A program made the translations under genes and the position numbers. A model generated the notes under the pieces. It saw only the letters and a program-made list of their open reading frames with translations, searched no databases and was not told where the DNA came from. Below, in pieces: positions 5,166 through 12,550 of a DNA stretch of 19,835 nucleotides. Numbering within the stretch: position 1 is the first letter of the stretch; every line of letters starts with the position of its first letter. The stretch lies in assembly GCF_937890665.1 (NCBI RefSeq), contig NZ_CALADU010000162.1, positions 1-19,835 on the forward strand, read 5' to 3'. The stretch comes from an uncultured Subdoligranulum sp. Lineage in GTDB: Bacteria > Bacillota_A > Clostridia > Oscillospirales > Ruminococcaceae.

Positions 5166-6213
5166 CCGTGACGAAACCTTGCTGCGGCAGACGCTGCTGG
5201 AAGGGCTTCACCCCACCGAAACCGATCTGTGGCCTGCCGTGGCCGAAGCACTGCCCGCCGGGGAAAAGCGGCAGAAACGGCGCACCCGGGCCCTACGGCT
5301 GGCGATCTGCATCGGGGCGCCACTGCTGCTGGCCGCTGGCGCCTTGCTGGGTCGGGTCCAGTTCACCAACCTGCGCACCAATCCCCGCCCCAGCTTTGCC
5401 CCCGACAAAAATACCGGGTACGCCATCCAATACGACCAGACCGCCTACGTCCTGCCCGACAAACTGATGGATTCCCTGCTGGCCCATTACAACGGCCAGC
5501 CCGATGCCGACGGCGTACCGCCCATGCATATCAGCACCAGCGGCTATAATGTTCCTTCTTCCGGCGGACCCGGCGGCCGGGGCTACGACAGTTGGGCGGA
5601 CCTGACCGAAGCCACCGGTTTGCCGCTGCTGCAAAGCGGCCTGCTGGACAGCGCCACCCCAAAGGACGCGATCTACTGGAACTCCGCGCTGCCTGAACCT
5701 CCCCCGGAAGGATCAGAGGATTGGACCGAACAGGACTTTGTACTGTACTACAACCGCCTCCCGCTCTCTCAGGCCCAGCCCGCTGGGTTTACCGTTCTAT
5801 GGAGCGGCACTTCGGATTACCAGATGGCACCGGCCTTTCTGTCCGCCCGCCGGAAGGACAAACTGGACAACGGCTATACCGTCGAGTTGATGGCCGAAAC
5901 CATGCTGGCCACCATAGACCGGCCCGCCGGCACCACCGACACCCAGCACTGCATCTATTTTAGCCAGAGTTCCGGCTACACTTGGGATGTGGAGGAGTAC
6001 ACCACGCCCTCCGGTATTGTGGTCCTGCTGCCCCGCTGCACCAGCAACAAATCCCCCTACCTGAGCAGCTACGGCTATTTTGAGCAAGACGGTATCTATT
6101 ACACCCTCTTTGTCCATCCGGATGAAGGGTGGGGTCCCGCCACCCGCGATCAGGGCGAAGAGGCCCGGGCGGTGCTCAAAGAGGCGGTGGACAGCTTGGT
6201 GCCCGTCGAGTAA
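5155..6213 (+). CDS. Single-pass membrane protein, putative anti-sigma partner of the first ECF factor
   Basis: A 352-residue protein with a short charged cytoplasmic N-terminus (about 1-46), one transmembrane helix (about 47-66, LRLAICIGAPLLLAAGALLG) and a large extracytoplasmic domain. The N-terminus has no H-x3-C-x2-C zinc-finger motif. The outer domain contains SWADLTEATGLPLLQSG, which resembles the 'leea..llgfpl' segment of DUF4367-type sensor domains of clostridial anti-sigma proteins; this is a recalled pattern, so the domain name is tentative. Position decides the role: directly after the ECF sigma gene, overlapping it by 11 nt, with AAGGAGGGC before its ATG. It would tether the sigma factor and release it on an envelope signal. 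The signal is unknown. Confidence 0.72.
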   Translation: MTPDRDETLLRQTLLEGLHPTETDLWPAVAEALPAGEKRQKRRTRALRLAICIGAPLLLAAGALLGRVQFTNLRTNPRPSFAPDKNTGYAIQYDQTAYVLPDKLMDSLLAHYNGQPDADGVPPMHISTSGYNVPSSGGPGGRGYDSWADLTEATGLPLLQSGLLDSATPKDAIYWNSALPEPPPEGSEDWTEQDFVLYYNRLPLSQAQPAGFTVLWSGTSDYQMAPAFLSARRKDKLDNGYTVELMAETMLATIDRPAGTTDTQHCIYFSQSSGYTWDVEEYTTPSGIVVLLPRCTSNKSPYLSSYGYFEQDGIYYTLFVHPDEGWGPATRDQGEEARAVLKEAVDSLVPVE

Positions 6214-6269
6214 GCCCCGCAAAACCAGCTTCCAAGCGCCGAAAAAGTGCTTTCATTCACAATTTAGCC

Positions 6270-6280
6270 AAATTTGTACA
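6270..6280 (+). repeat. Direct repeat AAATTTGTACA, copy 1
   Basis: Identical 11-mer to 6330-6340, exactly 60 bp apart, upstream of the MacAB-like cassette. Both copies have a CACAATTT nearby (6258-6265 and 6338-6345), so the whole block looks like two copies of a compound site. Confidence 0.5.
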
Positions 6281-6325
6281 GCGATATGCCTGCCTGCGCG
6301 GGCATATCGCCATTTTTGATTTTTG
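6281..6325 (+). terminator. Terminator of the first ECF operon
   Basis: GCGATATGCC-N10-GGCATATCGC (6281-6310) followed by CATTTTTGATTTTT. It lies about 70 nt after the stop of the anti-sigma candidate and between the two 11-mer repeats. Confidence 0.88.
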
Positions 6326-6329
6326 AACA

Positions 6330-6340
6330 AAATTTGTACA
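6330..6340 (+). repeat. Direct repeat AAATTTGTACA, copy 2
   Basis: Second copy, lying 11 bp upstream of TACACT (6352-6357), the only fair -10 candidate before the adaptor gene. No -35 element stands at 16-18 bp, so this copy occupies the place where an activator would bind. Confidence 0.5.
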
Positions 6341-6405
6341 CAATTTCGCGCTACACTGAATGAGTAAAATTACCGCCTTTGGGCGAAGGGAGCTTCGGAG
6401 TACCT

Positions 6406-8085
6406 ATGTCGGAACATGATACCACCGCGCGCCGTCCGCTGGACTGGTTCAAGCGCCATAATCCCCTGCAATGGGCCAAGCGTCACAAAAAGCTGACGAT
6501 TTTTTTGGTCATTGTGCTGCTTATCATTGCCTTTGTGGTCAACACGCTGGGGCGCACGGCTGCTGCCAGCGCCGCATTGACCTATCAGTTTGTGCGCACC
6601 ACCACCCTGCAAAAGACCAGCCTGACCGATTCGGTCAGTGTCAACGGCACGGTGGCTTCCGGTTCCACGGCCAGCGTCACGGCGTCGGATTCCGTCAAGA
6701 CCTACAAGGTCACGGCGGTGAACGTGGCGGTGGGTGACACCGTCAAGGAGGGCGACGTGATCGCCACACTGGACACCAGCGACGTGGAAAAGCAGATTGA
6801 AAACGCGCAGGAAAGCTACAACGACAGTGTGGAGGAAGCCCAGACCAACTACCAGAACAGTGTGGAAGATCAGGCCACCAATCTGGCCCAGTTGCAGGAA
6901 AAGCTGGACAAAGCCCAAGAGGACTATGACACGCTGGGTCTGAACGACTACTACTCTTCCATGCAGAACACCGCCGGCGCCACCGGCACCAACCGGGAAC
7001 TGGTGGAATACTACTACGGCCTGTTTGCCGAGAAGATCGCCGGGCTGCAAAACACGGTAGCCAACCTGCAGGTACAGTTGGCCCAAGCCCAGAAGGACAA
7101 CAATCAGGACCGTGTCAACGAGATCCAAACCCAGCTTACCGACTACCAGAACCAGTTGAGCATCGCCAAAGGCCAGTGCAGCATTCCCGAACTGGGCCTG
7201 CAGGGCTTTGACACCATCACCCAGTATTACAACCAGATCGAACAATACCGCGACGCGCTGGAAACCGCCCAGCAAAACTACGACAACGCGGTGACCACCA
7301 ACAGCCGCAGCGTGGACAGCGCCGAAACCAAGCTGGAGCAAGCCACCCGTACCTCCGACACGCTGACCGACCTGCAATCCACCTTGGAGGACTGCACCCT
7401 GACCGCCACCATGGACGGCACCATCACCGAGCTGAACGCCACGGTGGGTTCGGTGTGCAGCGGCACGGTAGCCACCATTCAGGACGTTTCCGACCTGACG
7501 GTGGAGGTCACCATCCCGGCCAGCTCGGTGGGAAAACTGTCCACCGGCATGCAGTGCAACATCACCAGCGATGCCACCGGTGATACGGTGGTGTCCGGCA
7601 CGCTGACCCGCATCGATCCCGTGGCCAATTCGGAAGGCACCTTCGGCGCCACCGTCACCGTCAACGGGGCGGACTCCGGCTTGCTGATCGGCATTTCGGC
7701 TCAGGTGGAGATCATCATCAACGAGAAGGACGATGTCTTTACCGTTCCCCGGGATGCCGTGGGCACCCACGAGGATGGCTCCACCTATGTGCTGCGCCAG
7801 ACCGGCGGCGAGGGCGTGGATATGACCTTTGAGGAAGTGACCGTCACCACCGGTGACTCCAACGACTATTACATCGAGATTTCCGGCGATGACTTGCAGG
7901 AAGGGGATGTGATCCGTTCCAGTTCCGACCTGACGCAGGGCATCGAAACCACCGACAACACCCTCGACCCCATGGAAGAGATGATGCAGGGCGGTGAAGT
8001 AGCGGTTGCTGCCCCGGACGCCCCCGTTGACGGCGGCGGAAACCGCGGCAGCGGACCGGAAGGCGGCGGCCCGGGAGGCATGTAA
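6406..8085 (+). CDS. MacA/HlyD-like efflux adaptor (membrane fusion) protein
   Basis: A 559-residue periplasmic-adaptor-type protein (RND/MacA family; in a Gram-positive it lies outside the membrane). The N-terminus is cytoplasmic, with one transmembrane anchor at about 29-49 (KLTIFLVIVLLIIAFVVNTLG). It continues with the first half of a lipoyl domain (VNGTVASGSTASVT...VGDTVKEGDVIATLDTSD). Residues about 115-330 form a long coiled-coil hairpin rich in Q, N, E and A. The second lipoyl half follows (CTLTATMDGTITELNATVGS), then beta-barrel and membrane-proximal domains (...VPRDAVGTHEDGSTYVL). The tail is Pro/Gly-rich (GGGNRGSGPEGGGPGGM). ATG 6406 with CGGAG upstream is preferred over an in-frame TTG at 6379. 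It is followed 2 nt later by the ATPase gene. The substrate could be a drug, peptide or lipid. Confidence 0.9.
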   Translation: MSEHDTTARRPLDWFKRHNPLQWAKRHKKLTIFLVIVLLIIAFVVNTLGRTAAASAALTYQFVRTTTLQKTSLTDSVSVNGTVASGSTASVTASDSVKTYKVTAVNVAVGDTVKEGDVIATLDTSDVEKQIENAQESYNDSVEEAQTNYQNSVEDQATNLAQLQEKLDKAQEDYDTLGLNDYYSSMQNTAGATGTNRELVEYYYGLFAEKIAGLQNTVANLQVQLAQAQKDNNQDRVNEIQTQLTDYQNQLSIAKGQCSIPELGLQGFDTITQYYNQIEQYRDALETAQQNYDNAVTTNSRSVDSAETKLEQATRTSDTLTDLQSTLEDCTLTATMDGTITELNATVGSVCSGTVATIQDVSDLTVEVTIPASSVGKLSTGMQCNITSDATGDTVVSGTLTRIDPVANSEGTFGATVTVNGADSGLLIGISAQVEIIINEKDDVFTVPRDAVGTHEDGSTYVLRQTGGEGVDMTFEEVTVTTGDSNDYYIEISGDDLQEGDVIRSSSDLTQGIETTDNTLDPMEEMMQGGEVAVAAPDAPVDGGGNRGSGPEGGGPGGM

Positions 8086-8087
8086 AG

Positions 8088-8906
8088 ATGCACAACACCG
8101 AACAATTTGCCAACGGCACCGCCCCGCAGGCGGCGGATGCAGCCCCCGAAGCGACCCGCAAACTGAATCTGCCCGGCAGCGCCCCGGCCCAGACCGTCCA
8201 GCCGCTGATCGAGATGCAGGACATCCACAAAAGTTACTACATCGGCAAGCCCAACGAGCTGGAAATCCTGCACGGCATCAGCCTAAAAGTCTATCCCGGC
8301 GAGTTTGTGGCCATTGTGGGTGAATCCGGTTCCGGTAAATCCACCTTAATGAACATCATCGGCGTGTTGGATAAGCCCACCAGCGGCCAGTATACACTGG
8401 ACGGGGTGGACATTCACGACGCCCCCGACAACGAGTTGGCCGCGATCCGCAACCGTAAGATCGGATTCGTCTTTCAGACCTACAACCTCATCGGCCGCCA
8501 GAGCGCCCTGAAAAACGTGGAACTGCCCATGCTGTACGCCGGGGTTCCCGCCGGGGAGCGCAACCGCCGGGCCAAGGACTGGCTGACCCGGGTGGGCATG
8601 GCGGAACGCATGAAACACCAACCCAATGAGCTGTCCGGCGGCCAAAAGCAGCGGGTGGCCATCGCCCGGGCGATGGTCAACGAACCAGCCCTGATCTTGG
8701 CCGACGAGCCCACCGGCGCCTTGGACAGCCAGACCAGCCGCATCGTCATGGATCTGTTCCATGAGATGCACGAAAAATACCACAAGACCATTGTGCTCAT
8801 CACCCACAACCCCCAGCTGGCCGAGGAATGCCAGCGGGTGTTGACGCTGCGGGATGGGCTGATCGTGGGGGAACGAAAGGGGTCCGGCAAACGTGCAGCT
8901 CTTTGA
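8088..8906 (+). CDS. MacB/LolD-type ABC transporter ATP-binding protein
   Basis: A 272-residue nucleotide-binding subunit that energises the permease encoded next. Walker A is GESGSGKST (78-86), the Q-loop glutamine is in FVFQTYN (130), the signature is LSGGQKQRVAIARA (182-195), Walker B is LILADEPTGALD (202-213) and the switch histidine is H240. The sequence type (INxIGxLDxPTSG, NELAAIRNRKIGFVFQ) is that of the MacB/LolD/YtrE group. The first 40 residues are an unusual Ala/Pro-rich, poorly conserved extension before the ABC domain starts at IEMQDIHKSY. GGGAGG stands 9 nt before ATG 8088. The reading frame overlaps the permease start by 14 nt. Confidence 0.95.
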   Translation: MHNTEQFANGTAPQAADAAPEATRKLNLPGSAPAQTVQPLIEMQDIHKSYYIGKPNELEILHGISLKVYPGEFVAIVGESGSGKSTLMNIIGVLDKPTSGQYTLDGVDIHDAPDNELAAIRNRKIGFVFQTYNLIGRQSALKNVELPMLYAGVPAGERNRRAKDWLTRVGMAERMKHQPNELSGGQKQRVAIARAMVNEPALILADEPTGALDSQTSRIVMDLFHEMHEKYHKTIVLITHNPQLAEECQRVLTLRDGLIVGERKGSGKRAAL

Positions 8907-10200
8907 GAATGTTTCCATGGCACTGGCCAGCGTGCGCAGCAACAAGATGCGCAGCCTGCTGACCATGCTGGGCATCATCATCGGTATTGCCGCGGTCATT
9001 GCCATCGTCACAGTGGGCAACAGTATGACCGGCACCGTCACCGATTCCATGTCCGGCATGGGGGTCAGCAACATTACGGTCAGCCTGACCCAAAAAGATT
9101 CCAACGACACCACCGGCACGGCCGCAGGGGTAACGCTGCGGCGGTTTATGGACTCCACTCCGTCGGCCGATGACCTGATCACCGACCAGATGCTGGACGA
9201 ATTTACCGCCACCTTCCCCGACCAAGTGGCCCGCATTGAACTGACACAGGAGGTGGGCGACGGCACCATCGAAAAGTACGGTGACCCCACCACCACGATC
9301 CATGCAGCGGTATCGGGCGCCAACGCCGCGGAACTGCAAGCCATGGAGGACGACACCCCCATCTTGGCCGGCCGCTGGCTGGACGATGAGATGGATGCCG
9401 GCCGCAAGGTGGCTGTGGTATCGGAAAAATTTGTGGAGCAGGCCATCGGCGGCAGCACCATCGACGCCATCGGCAAATCCTTCACGCTGACCATCAACAA
9501 AAATCTGTATACCTTTTATATAACCGGCGTCTATGAGTACACCGAGGATGTCTACGCCAGTATGTTCGGCATTACCGACGACGACCAGATCCAGACCAAC
9601 ATATACATCCCGCTGGATGTGGCCAAAGAGATCGCCGGGGCGGACACCGGCTACCAGAGCGTCACGGTGGTGGCGGCTTCCGGTGTGGATGTGACCAGCT
9701 TTGTGGATACGGTGGGCAGCTACTTTGCCAGCTACTACACCTACAACGATACCTGGACCGTCAGTGCCAGCAGCATCTCCAGTCTGGTGGAATCCATGAC
9801 CGAAATGCTGGGCACCCTGTCGCTGGGCATCTCGGCCATCGCTGCCATCTCGCTGCTGGTGGGCGGCATCGGCGTCATGAACATCATGATGGTGTCGGTC
9901 ACCGAGCGCACCCGCGAAATCGGCACCCGCAAGGCGCTGGGCGCCCCGGGTTCCGCTATCCGTATGCAGTTCATCACCGAGAGCGTTATCCTCTGCCTGA
10001 TCGGCGGCGTCATCGGCGTGGCACTGGGCATCGGGTTGGGCGCGCTGCTCAGCAGCGTGGTGGGCATGGCCGCCAAACCCAGCATTGCCTCCATCCTTGT
10101 GGCGGTGGGCTTCAGTATGGGCATCGGCGTCTTTTTCGGCTACTATCCCGCCAACAAAGCCGCCCAGCTCAACCCCATCGACGCGCTGCGGTACGAATAA
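8893..10200 (+). CDS. MacB-like ABC transporter permease (FtsX domain)
   Basis: A 435-residue four-helix permease of the MacB/FtsX type. TM1 is near the N-terminus (about 20-42, SLLTMLGIIIGIAAVIAIVTVG) after the typical amphipathic start ENVSMALASVRSNKMR. A large extracytoplasmic MacB-PCD-like domain follows (about 43-300). TM2 to TM4 then lie at about 307-335, 360-390 and 397-420. The conserved loop VTERTREIGTRKALGAPGSAI sits between TM2 and TM3, and the chain ends YYPANKAAQLNPIDALRYE as in MacB. The start is GTG 8893, inside the end of the ATPase gene, with AAAGGGG about 10 nt upstream. With the adaptor and ATPase it forms a complete tripartite-style exporter lacking an outer-membrane channel, as expected for a Gram-positive. 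Confidence 0.93.
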   Translation: MQLFENVSMALASVRSNKMRSLLTMLGIIIGIAAVIAIVTVGNSMTGTVTDSMSGMGVSNITVSLTQKDSNDTTGTAAGVTLRRFMDSTPSADDLITDQMLDEFTATFPDQVARIELTQEVGDGTIEKYGDPTTTIHAAVSGANAAELQAMEDDTPILAGRWLDDEMDAGRKVAVVSEKFVEQAIGGSTIDAIGKSFTLTINKNLYTFYITGVYEYTEDVYASMFGITDDDQIQTNIYIPLDVAKEIAGADTGYQSVTVVAASGVDVTSFVDTVGSYFASYYTYNDTWTVSASSISSLVESMTEMLGTLSLGISAIAAISLLVGGIGVMNIMMVSVTERTREIGTRKALGAPGSAIRMQFITESVILCLIGGVIGVALGIGLGALLSSVVGMAAKPSIASILVAVGFSMGIGVFFGYYPANKAAQLNPIDALRYE

Positions 10201-10208
10201 AAAATCAC

Positions 10209-10240
10209 GAGTTCCCGTGCATTGCACGGGGCTCTTTTTT
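10209..10240 (+). terminator. Terminator of the MacAB-like operon
   Basis: CCCGTGCA/TGCACGGG core extended by GAG/CTC (10209-10234) followed by six T residues, directly after the permease stop codon. Confidence 0.9.
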
Positions 10241-10250
10241 GTGTTATACT
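10222..10250 (+). promoter_or_regulatory. Promoter of the MATE/exonuclease III operon, overlapping the terminator
   Basis: TTGCAC (10222-10227), 17-bp spacer, TATACT (10245-10250). The -35 element is the loop and 3' arm of the preceding terminator. The leader is about 55 nt and ends in GAGGGAAGGG. Confidence 0.65.
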
Positions 10251-10312
10251 CATCTGCGGAACGTATAGGAAAATGGATCACGCAAATCAATAGAGGGAAG
10301 GGTTCTGCTGCT

Positions 10313-11668
10313 ATGCAGCAAGAAAAACGTGCGATTTTTACCAATCACCAGCTCATGACCCTGCTGTGGCCGTTGGTCATCGAACAGGCGCTGAGCGTGC
10401 TGGTGGGCATGGCCGATACCATGATGGTGTCCTCCGCCGGCGAAGCTGCGATCTCCGGCGTGTCGCTGGTGGATATGATCAACCAGCTCATTATCACCGT
10501 CTTTGGTGCGCTGGCCACCGGCGGCGCCGTAGTGACCAGCCAGTATTTGGGCGCCCAAAAACCGGAACAAGCCGCCCGCAGCGCCGGACAGCTTGTCACC
10601 CTCAGCGCCCTGCTGGGCAGCGCCATCGCAGCGTTCTGCTTGGTTGGCCGCACCATGCTGCTGCGCCTCTTCTTCGGTTCCATTACCGATGATGTAATGA
10701 CGGCCGCTTTGATCTACTTTACCATCACGGCGCTGTCTTTCCCCTTCTTGGCCCTGTACAACGCCGGCGCGGCGATCTTCCGCTCCACCGGCAACAGTGC
10801 CGTTTCCATGAAGGTGTCGGTGGTCGTCAACCTGATCAACTTCTGCGGCAACGCCCTTTGCGTTTACGGTTTGAAGATGGGCGTAGCCGGTGTCGCTGTA
10901 CCCACCTTGGTTTCCCGTGCGGTGGGCGCCGTCGTCATCCTGTCGCTGGCCGCCCGGCCCGACTATCTGCTGCGCATCACCCCCTACACCATCACCCATC
11001 TGGAACGGGGCACCGTCAAAAGCATTCTGGCCATCGGCGTCCCCTCGGCCTGCGAAAACAGCTTGTTCCAGTTGGGCCGTGTGCTGGTGGTCAGCATGAT
11101 CTCGCTGTTCGGCACGGTCCACATCTCGGCCAATGCCGTAGCCAACAATCTGGACGGCGTGGGCTGCATTATCGGCAACGCCATGTGTCTGGGCATGATC
11201 ACCGTGGTGGGCCGCTGTGTCGGCGCACAGGACTTTGATCAGGCCGTTTACTACACCAAAAAACTGCTCCGCTGGGACTATGTGGCTCAGGGCCTGACCA
11301 ACGCCGTCGTGCTGCTGGCCCTGAACCCCCTGCTCAGCCTCTACACCCTCTCCCCCGAAACAGCCCAGCTCTCGGCGGAACTGGTGTGGATCCACGCCGG
11401 GCTCTCCATCTTCCTGTGGCCGCTGGCCTTTATCCTGCCCAACGCCCTGCGCGCCGCCAATGACGTGCGGTTCACCATGGTGGTTTCGGTGGTGTCCATG
11501 CTGGTATGGCGGCTGGGCTTCAGCCAGATCCTCTGCGTCCAACTGGGCTGGGGCGCGCTGGGTGTCTGGTGGGCCATGATCATCGACTGGATCTGCCGCC
11601 TGATCTGCTTTGTCATCCGTTTTGCCAGCGGTGCTTGGAAGAAGAAGGCCATGAAAATTCCCGCCTGA
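10313..11668 (+). CDS. MATE family multidrug/sodium (or proton) antiporter
   Basis: A 451-residue polytopic exporter with the twelve-helix layout and length of the MATE family. The N-terminal hallmark is LLWPLVIEQALSVLVGMADTMMV, followed by the TM2/TM3 region with FGALATGGAVVTSQYLGAQ, the conserved G-A-x-Q-Y-x-G-A-x family pattern. A second, similar half starts near residue 235 (ILAIGVPSACENSLFQLGRVLV...), reflecting the internal duplication of the fold. The start ATG 10313 has GAGGGAAGGG ten bases upstream; the frame is open upstream, but nothing there supports an earlier start. Exonuclease III follows 19 nt later in the same transcript. Substrates of MATE proteins cannot be predicted from sequence; cationic drugs and dyes are usual. 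Confidence 0.93.
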   Translation: MQQEKRAIFTNHQLMTLLWPLVIEQALSVLVGMADTMMVSSAGEAAISGVSLVDMINQLIITVFGALATGGAVVTSQYLGAQKPEQAARSAGQLVTLSALLGSAIAAFCLVGRTMLLRLFFGSITDDVMTAALIYFTITALSFPFLALYNAGAAIFRSTGNSAVSMKVSVVVNLINFCGNALCVYGLKMGVAGVAVPTLVSRAVGAVVILSLAARPDYLLRITPYTITHLERGTVKSILAIGVPSACENSLFQLGRVLVVSMISLFGTVHISANAVANNLDGVGCIIGNAMCLGMITVVGRCVGAQDFDQAVYYTKKLLRWDYVAQGLTNAVVLLALNPLLSLYTLSPETAQLSAELVWIHAGLSIFLWPLAFILPNALRAANDVRFTMVVSVVSMLVWRLGFSQILCVQLGWGALGVWWAMIIDWICRLICFVIRFASGAWKKKAMKIPA

Positions 11669-11687
11669 CCCTACAAGGAGGACCCCC

Positions 11688-12443
11688 ATGAAATTTGTAA
11701 GCTGGAACGTCAACGGCCTGCGGGCCTGCCTGAAAAAAGGCTTTGAGGATACCTTCCGCGCGTTGGACGCCGACTTTTTCTGCATACAGGAAACCAAGAT
11801 GCAGCCCGGGCAGGCAGACTTTGCCCCCGAAGGCTACACCGAATACATTTACAGCGCCGACAAGAAAGGCTATTCCGGCACCGCCATCTGGGCCAAAACG
11901 CCGGCTCTCTCGGTGCGGTATGGGTTAGAGGAAGACCTGCACAACCACGAAGGCCGGGCCATCACGCTGGAATACCCCGACTTTTATCTGGTGAACCTCT
12001 ATGTGCCCAACTCCCAGAACGAGCTGGCCCGCATCGACTACCGCATGCAGTGGGAGGATGATCTGCGCCGCTACTTGCAGGCCTTGGACGCCCAAAAACC
12101 GGTGATCCTCTGCGGGGACCTGAACGTAGCCCACACCGAGATCGACCTGAAAAACCCCGGTCCCAACCGTGGGGCGGCGGGCTTCAGCGATCAGGAGCGG
12201 GGCAAGCTGGACGAACTGCTGGCTGCCGGCTTCACCGACAGTTTCCGCCACCTGCACCCCGATGCCACCGGCATTTACAGTTGGTGGAGCATGCGGTTCC
12301 GCGCCCGGGAGCGCAACGCCGGATGGCGTATCGACTATTTTCTGGTCAGCAACCGGTTGGCGCCCAAAATCGCCGCGGCGGATATCCGCATGGAGATCCT
12401 TGGCAGCGACCACTGCCCGGTAACGCTGGATCTGGACCTGTAA
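11688..12443 (+). CDS. xth: Exodeoxyribonuclease III / AP endonuclease
   Basis: A 251-residue Mg-dependent endonuclease/exonuclease/phosphatase-fold enzyme that cleaves DNA at abasic sites in base-excision repair. The catalytic set is complete: N7 in SWNVNGLRA, E35 in IQETK, a DNA-contact segment GYSGTAIWAK, D144 and N146 in CGDLNVAH, the SWWSMRFRARERNAGWRIDYF block with D216, and D241-H242 in GSDHCPVTLDL. The length matches the family. AAGGAGG lies a few bases before the ATG. It sits 19 nt after the MATE gene and probably shares its promoter. The symbol is used for the family (xth/exoA). Confidence 0.95.
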   Translation: MKFVSWNVNGLRACLKKGFEDTFRALDADFFCIQETKMQPGQADFAPEGYTEYIYSADKKGYSGTAIWAKTPALSVRYGLEEDLHNHEGRAITLEYPDFYLVNLYVPNSQNELARIDYRMQWEDDLRRYLQALDAQKPVILCGDLNVAHTEIDLKNPGPNRGAAGFSDQERGKLDELLAAGFTDSFRHLHPDATGIYSWWSMRFRARERNAGWRIDYFLVSNRLAPKIAAADIRMEILGSDHCPVTLDLDL

Positions 12444-12482
12444 CAGGGTATCTTAAAAATTTTTTATATTTTTTTGAAAAAA

Positions 12483-12517
12483 ATTCCCCCGCGTTGCAAA
12501 ATCTGACGCGGGGGAAT
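12483..12517 (-). other. Strong hairpin with minus-strand T tract, upstream of the second ECF gene
   Basis: Perfect 12-bp stem ATTCCCCCGCGT/ACGCGGGGGAAT with an 11-nt loop. On the plus strand no T run follows it. On the minus strand the T run (12473-12485) does, so as an intrinsic terminator it faces leftward although the genes on both sides run rightward. The rest of 12444-12550 is AT-rich and holds the ECF-type promoter; no gene is visible there. Confidence 0.6.
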
Positions 12518-12524
12518 CGTCTTA
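12495..12524 (+). promoter_or_regulatory. ECF-type promoter of the second sigma operon
   Basis: TGCAAA (12495-12500), 17-bp spacer, CGTCTTA (12518-12524). A -10 of the CGTCT type with a TGCAA/TGAAA-like -35 is characteristic of ECF sigma factors of Firmicutes, which usually drive their own operon. The -35 begins exactly at the hairpin loop and the 3' stem arm fills the spacer. Confidence 0.6.
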
Positions 12525-12550
12525 TGTAATAGAAAGCGAAAGTAAAGGGG

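Noticed and set aside
6270..6340. The hairpin flanked by 11-bp direct repeats as a miniature mobile element
   Set aside because: The direct repeats are longer than usual target duplications, there are no matching terminal inverted repeats beyond the terminator stem, and no second copy of the unit exists in the window. A regulatory reading fits better.
6379..6405. TTG start nine codons upstream for the MacA-like adaptor
   Set aside because: ATG 6406 has a CGGAG site at proper distance and begins a normal charged N-terminus; nothing supports the TTG.
6370..7770. A 466-codon minus-strand frame opposite the MacA-like adaptor
   Set aside because: Repetitive Gly/His/Val composition from reversed adaptor codons; the coding strand shows lipoyl and coiled-coil domains.
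10085..10312. Upstream extension of the MATE frame
   Set aside because: It runs through the permease gene in another phase, the terminator and the promoter. ATG 10313 has a good ribosome binding site and matches the family start.
8800..11797. Several long minus-strand frames opposite the permease and MATE genes
   Set aside because: His/Asp/Gly-rich shadow translations without starts, ribosome sites or domains. The plus-strand proteins are clear family members.
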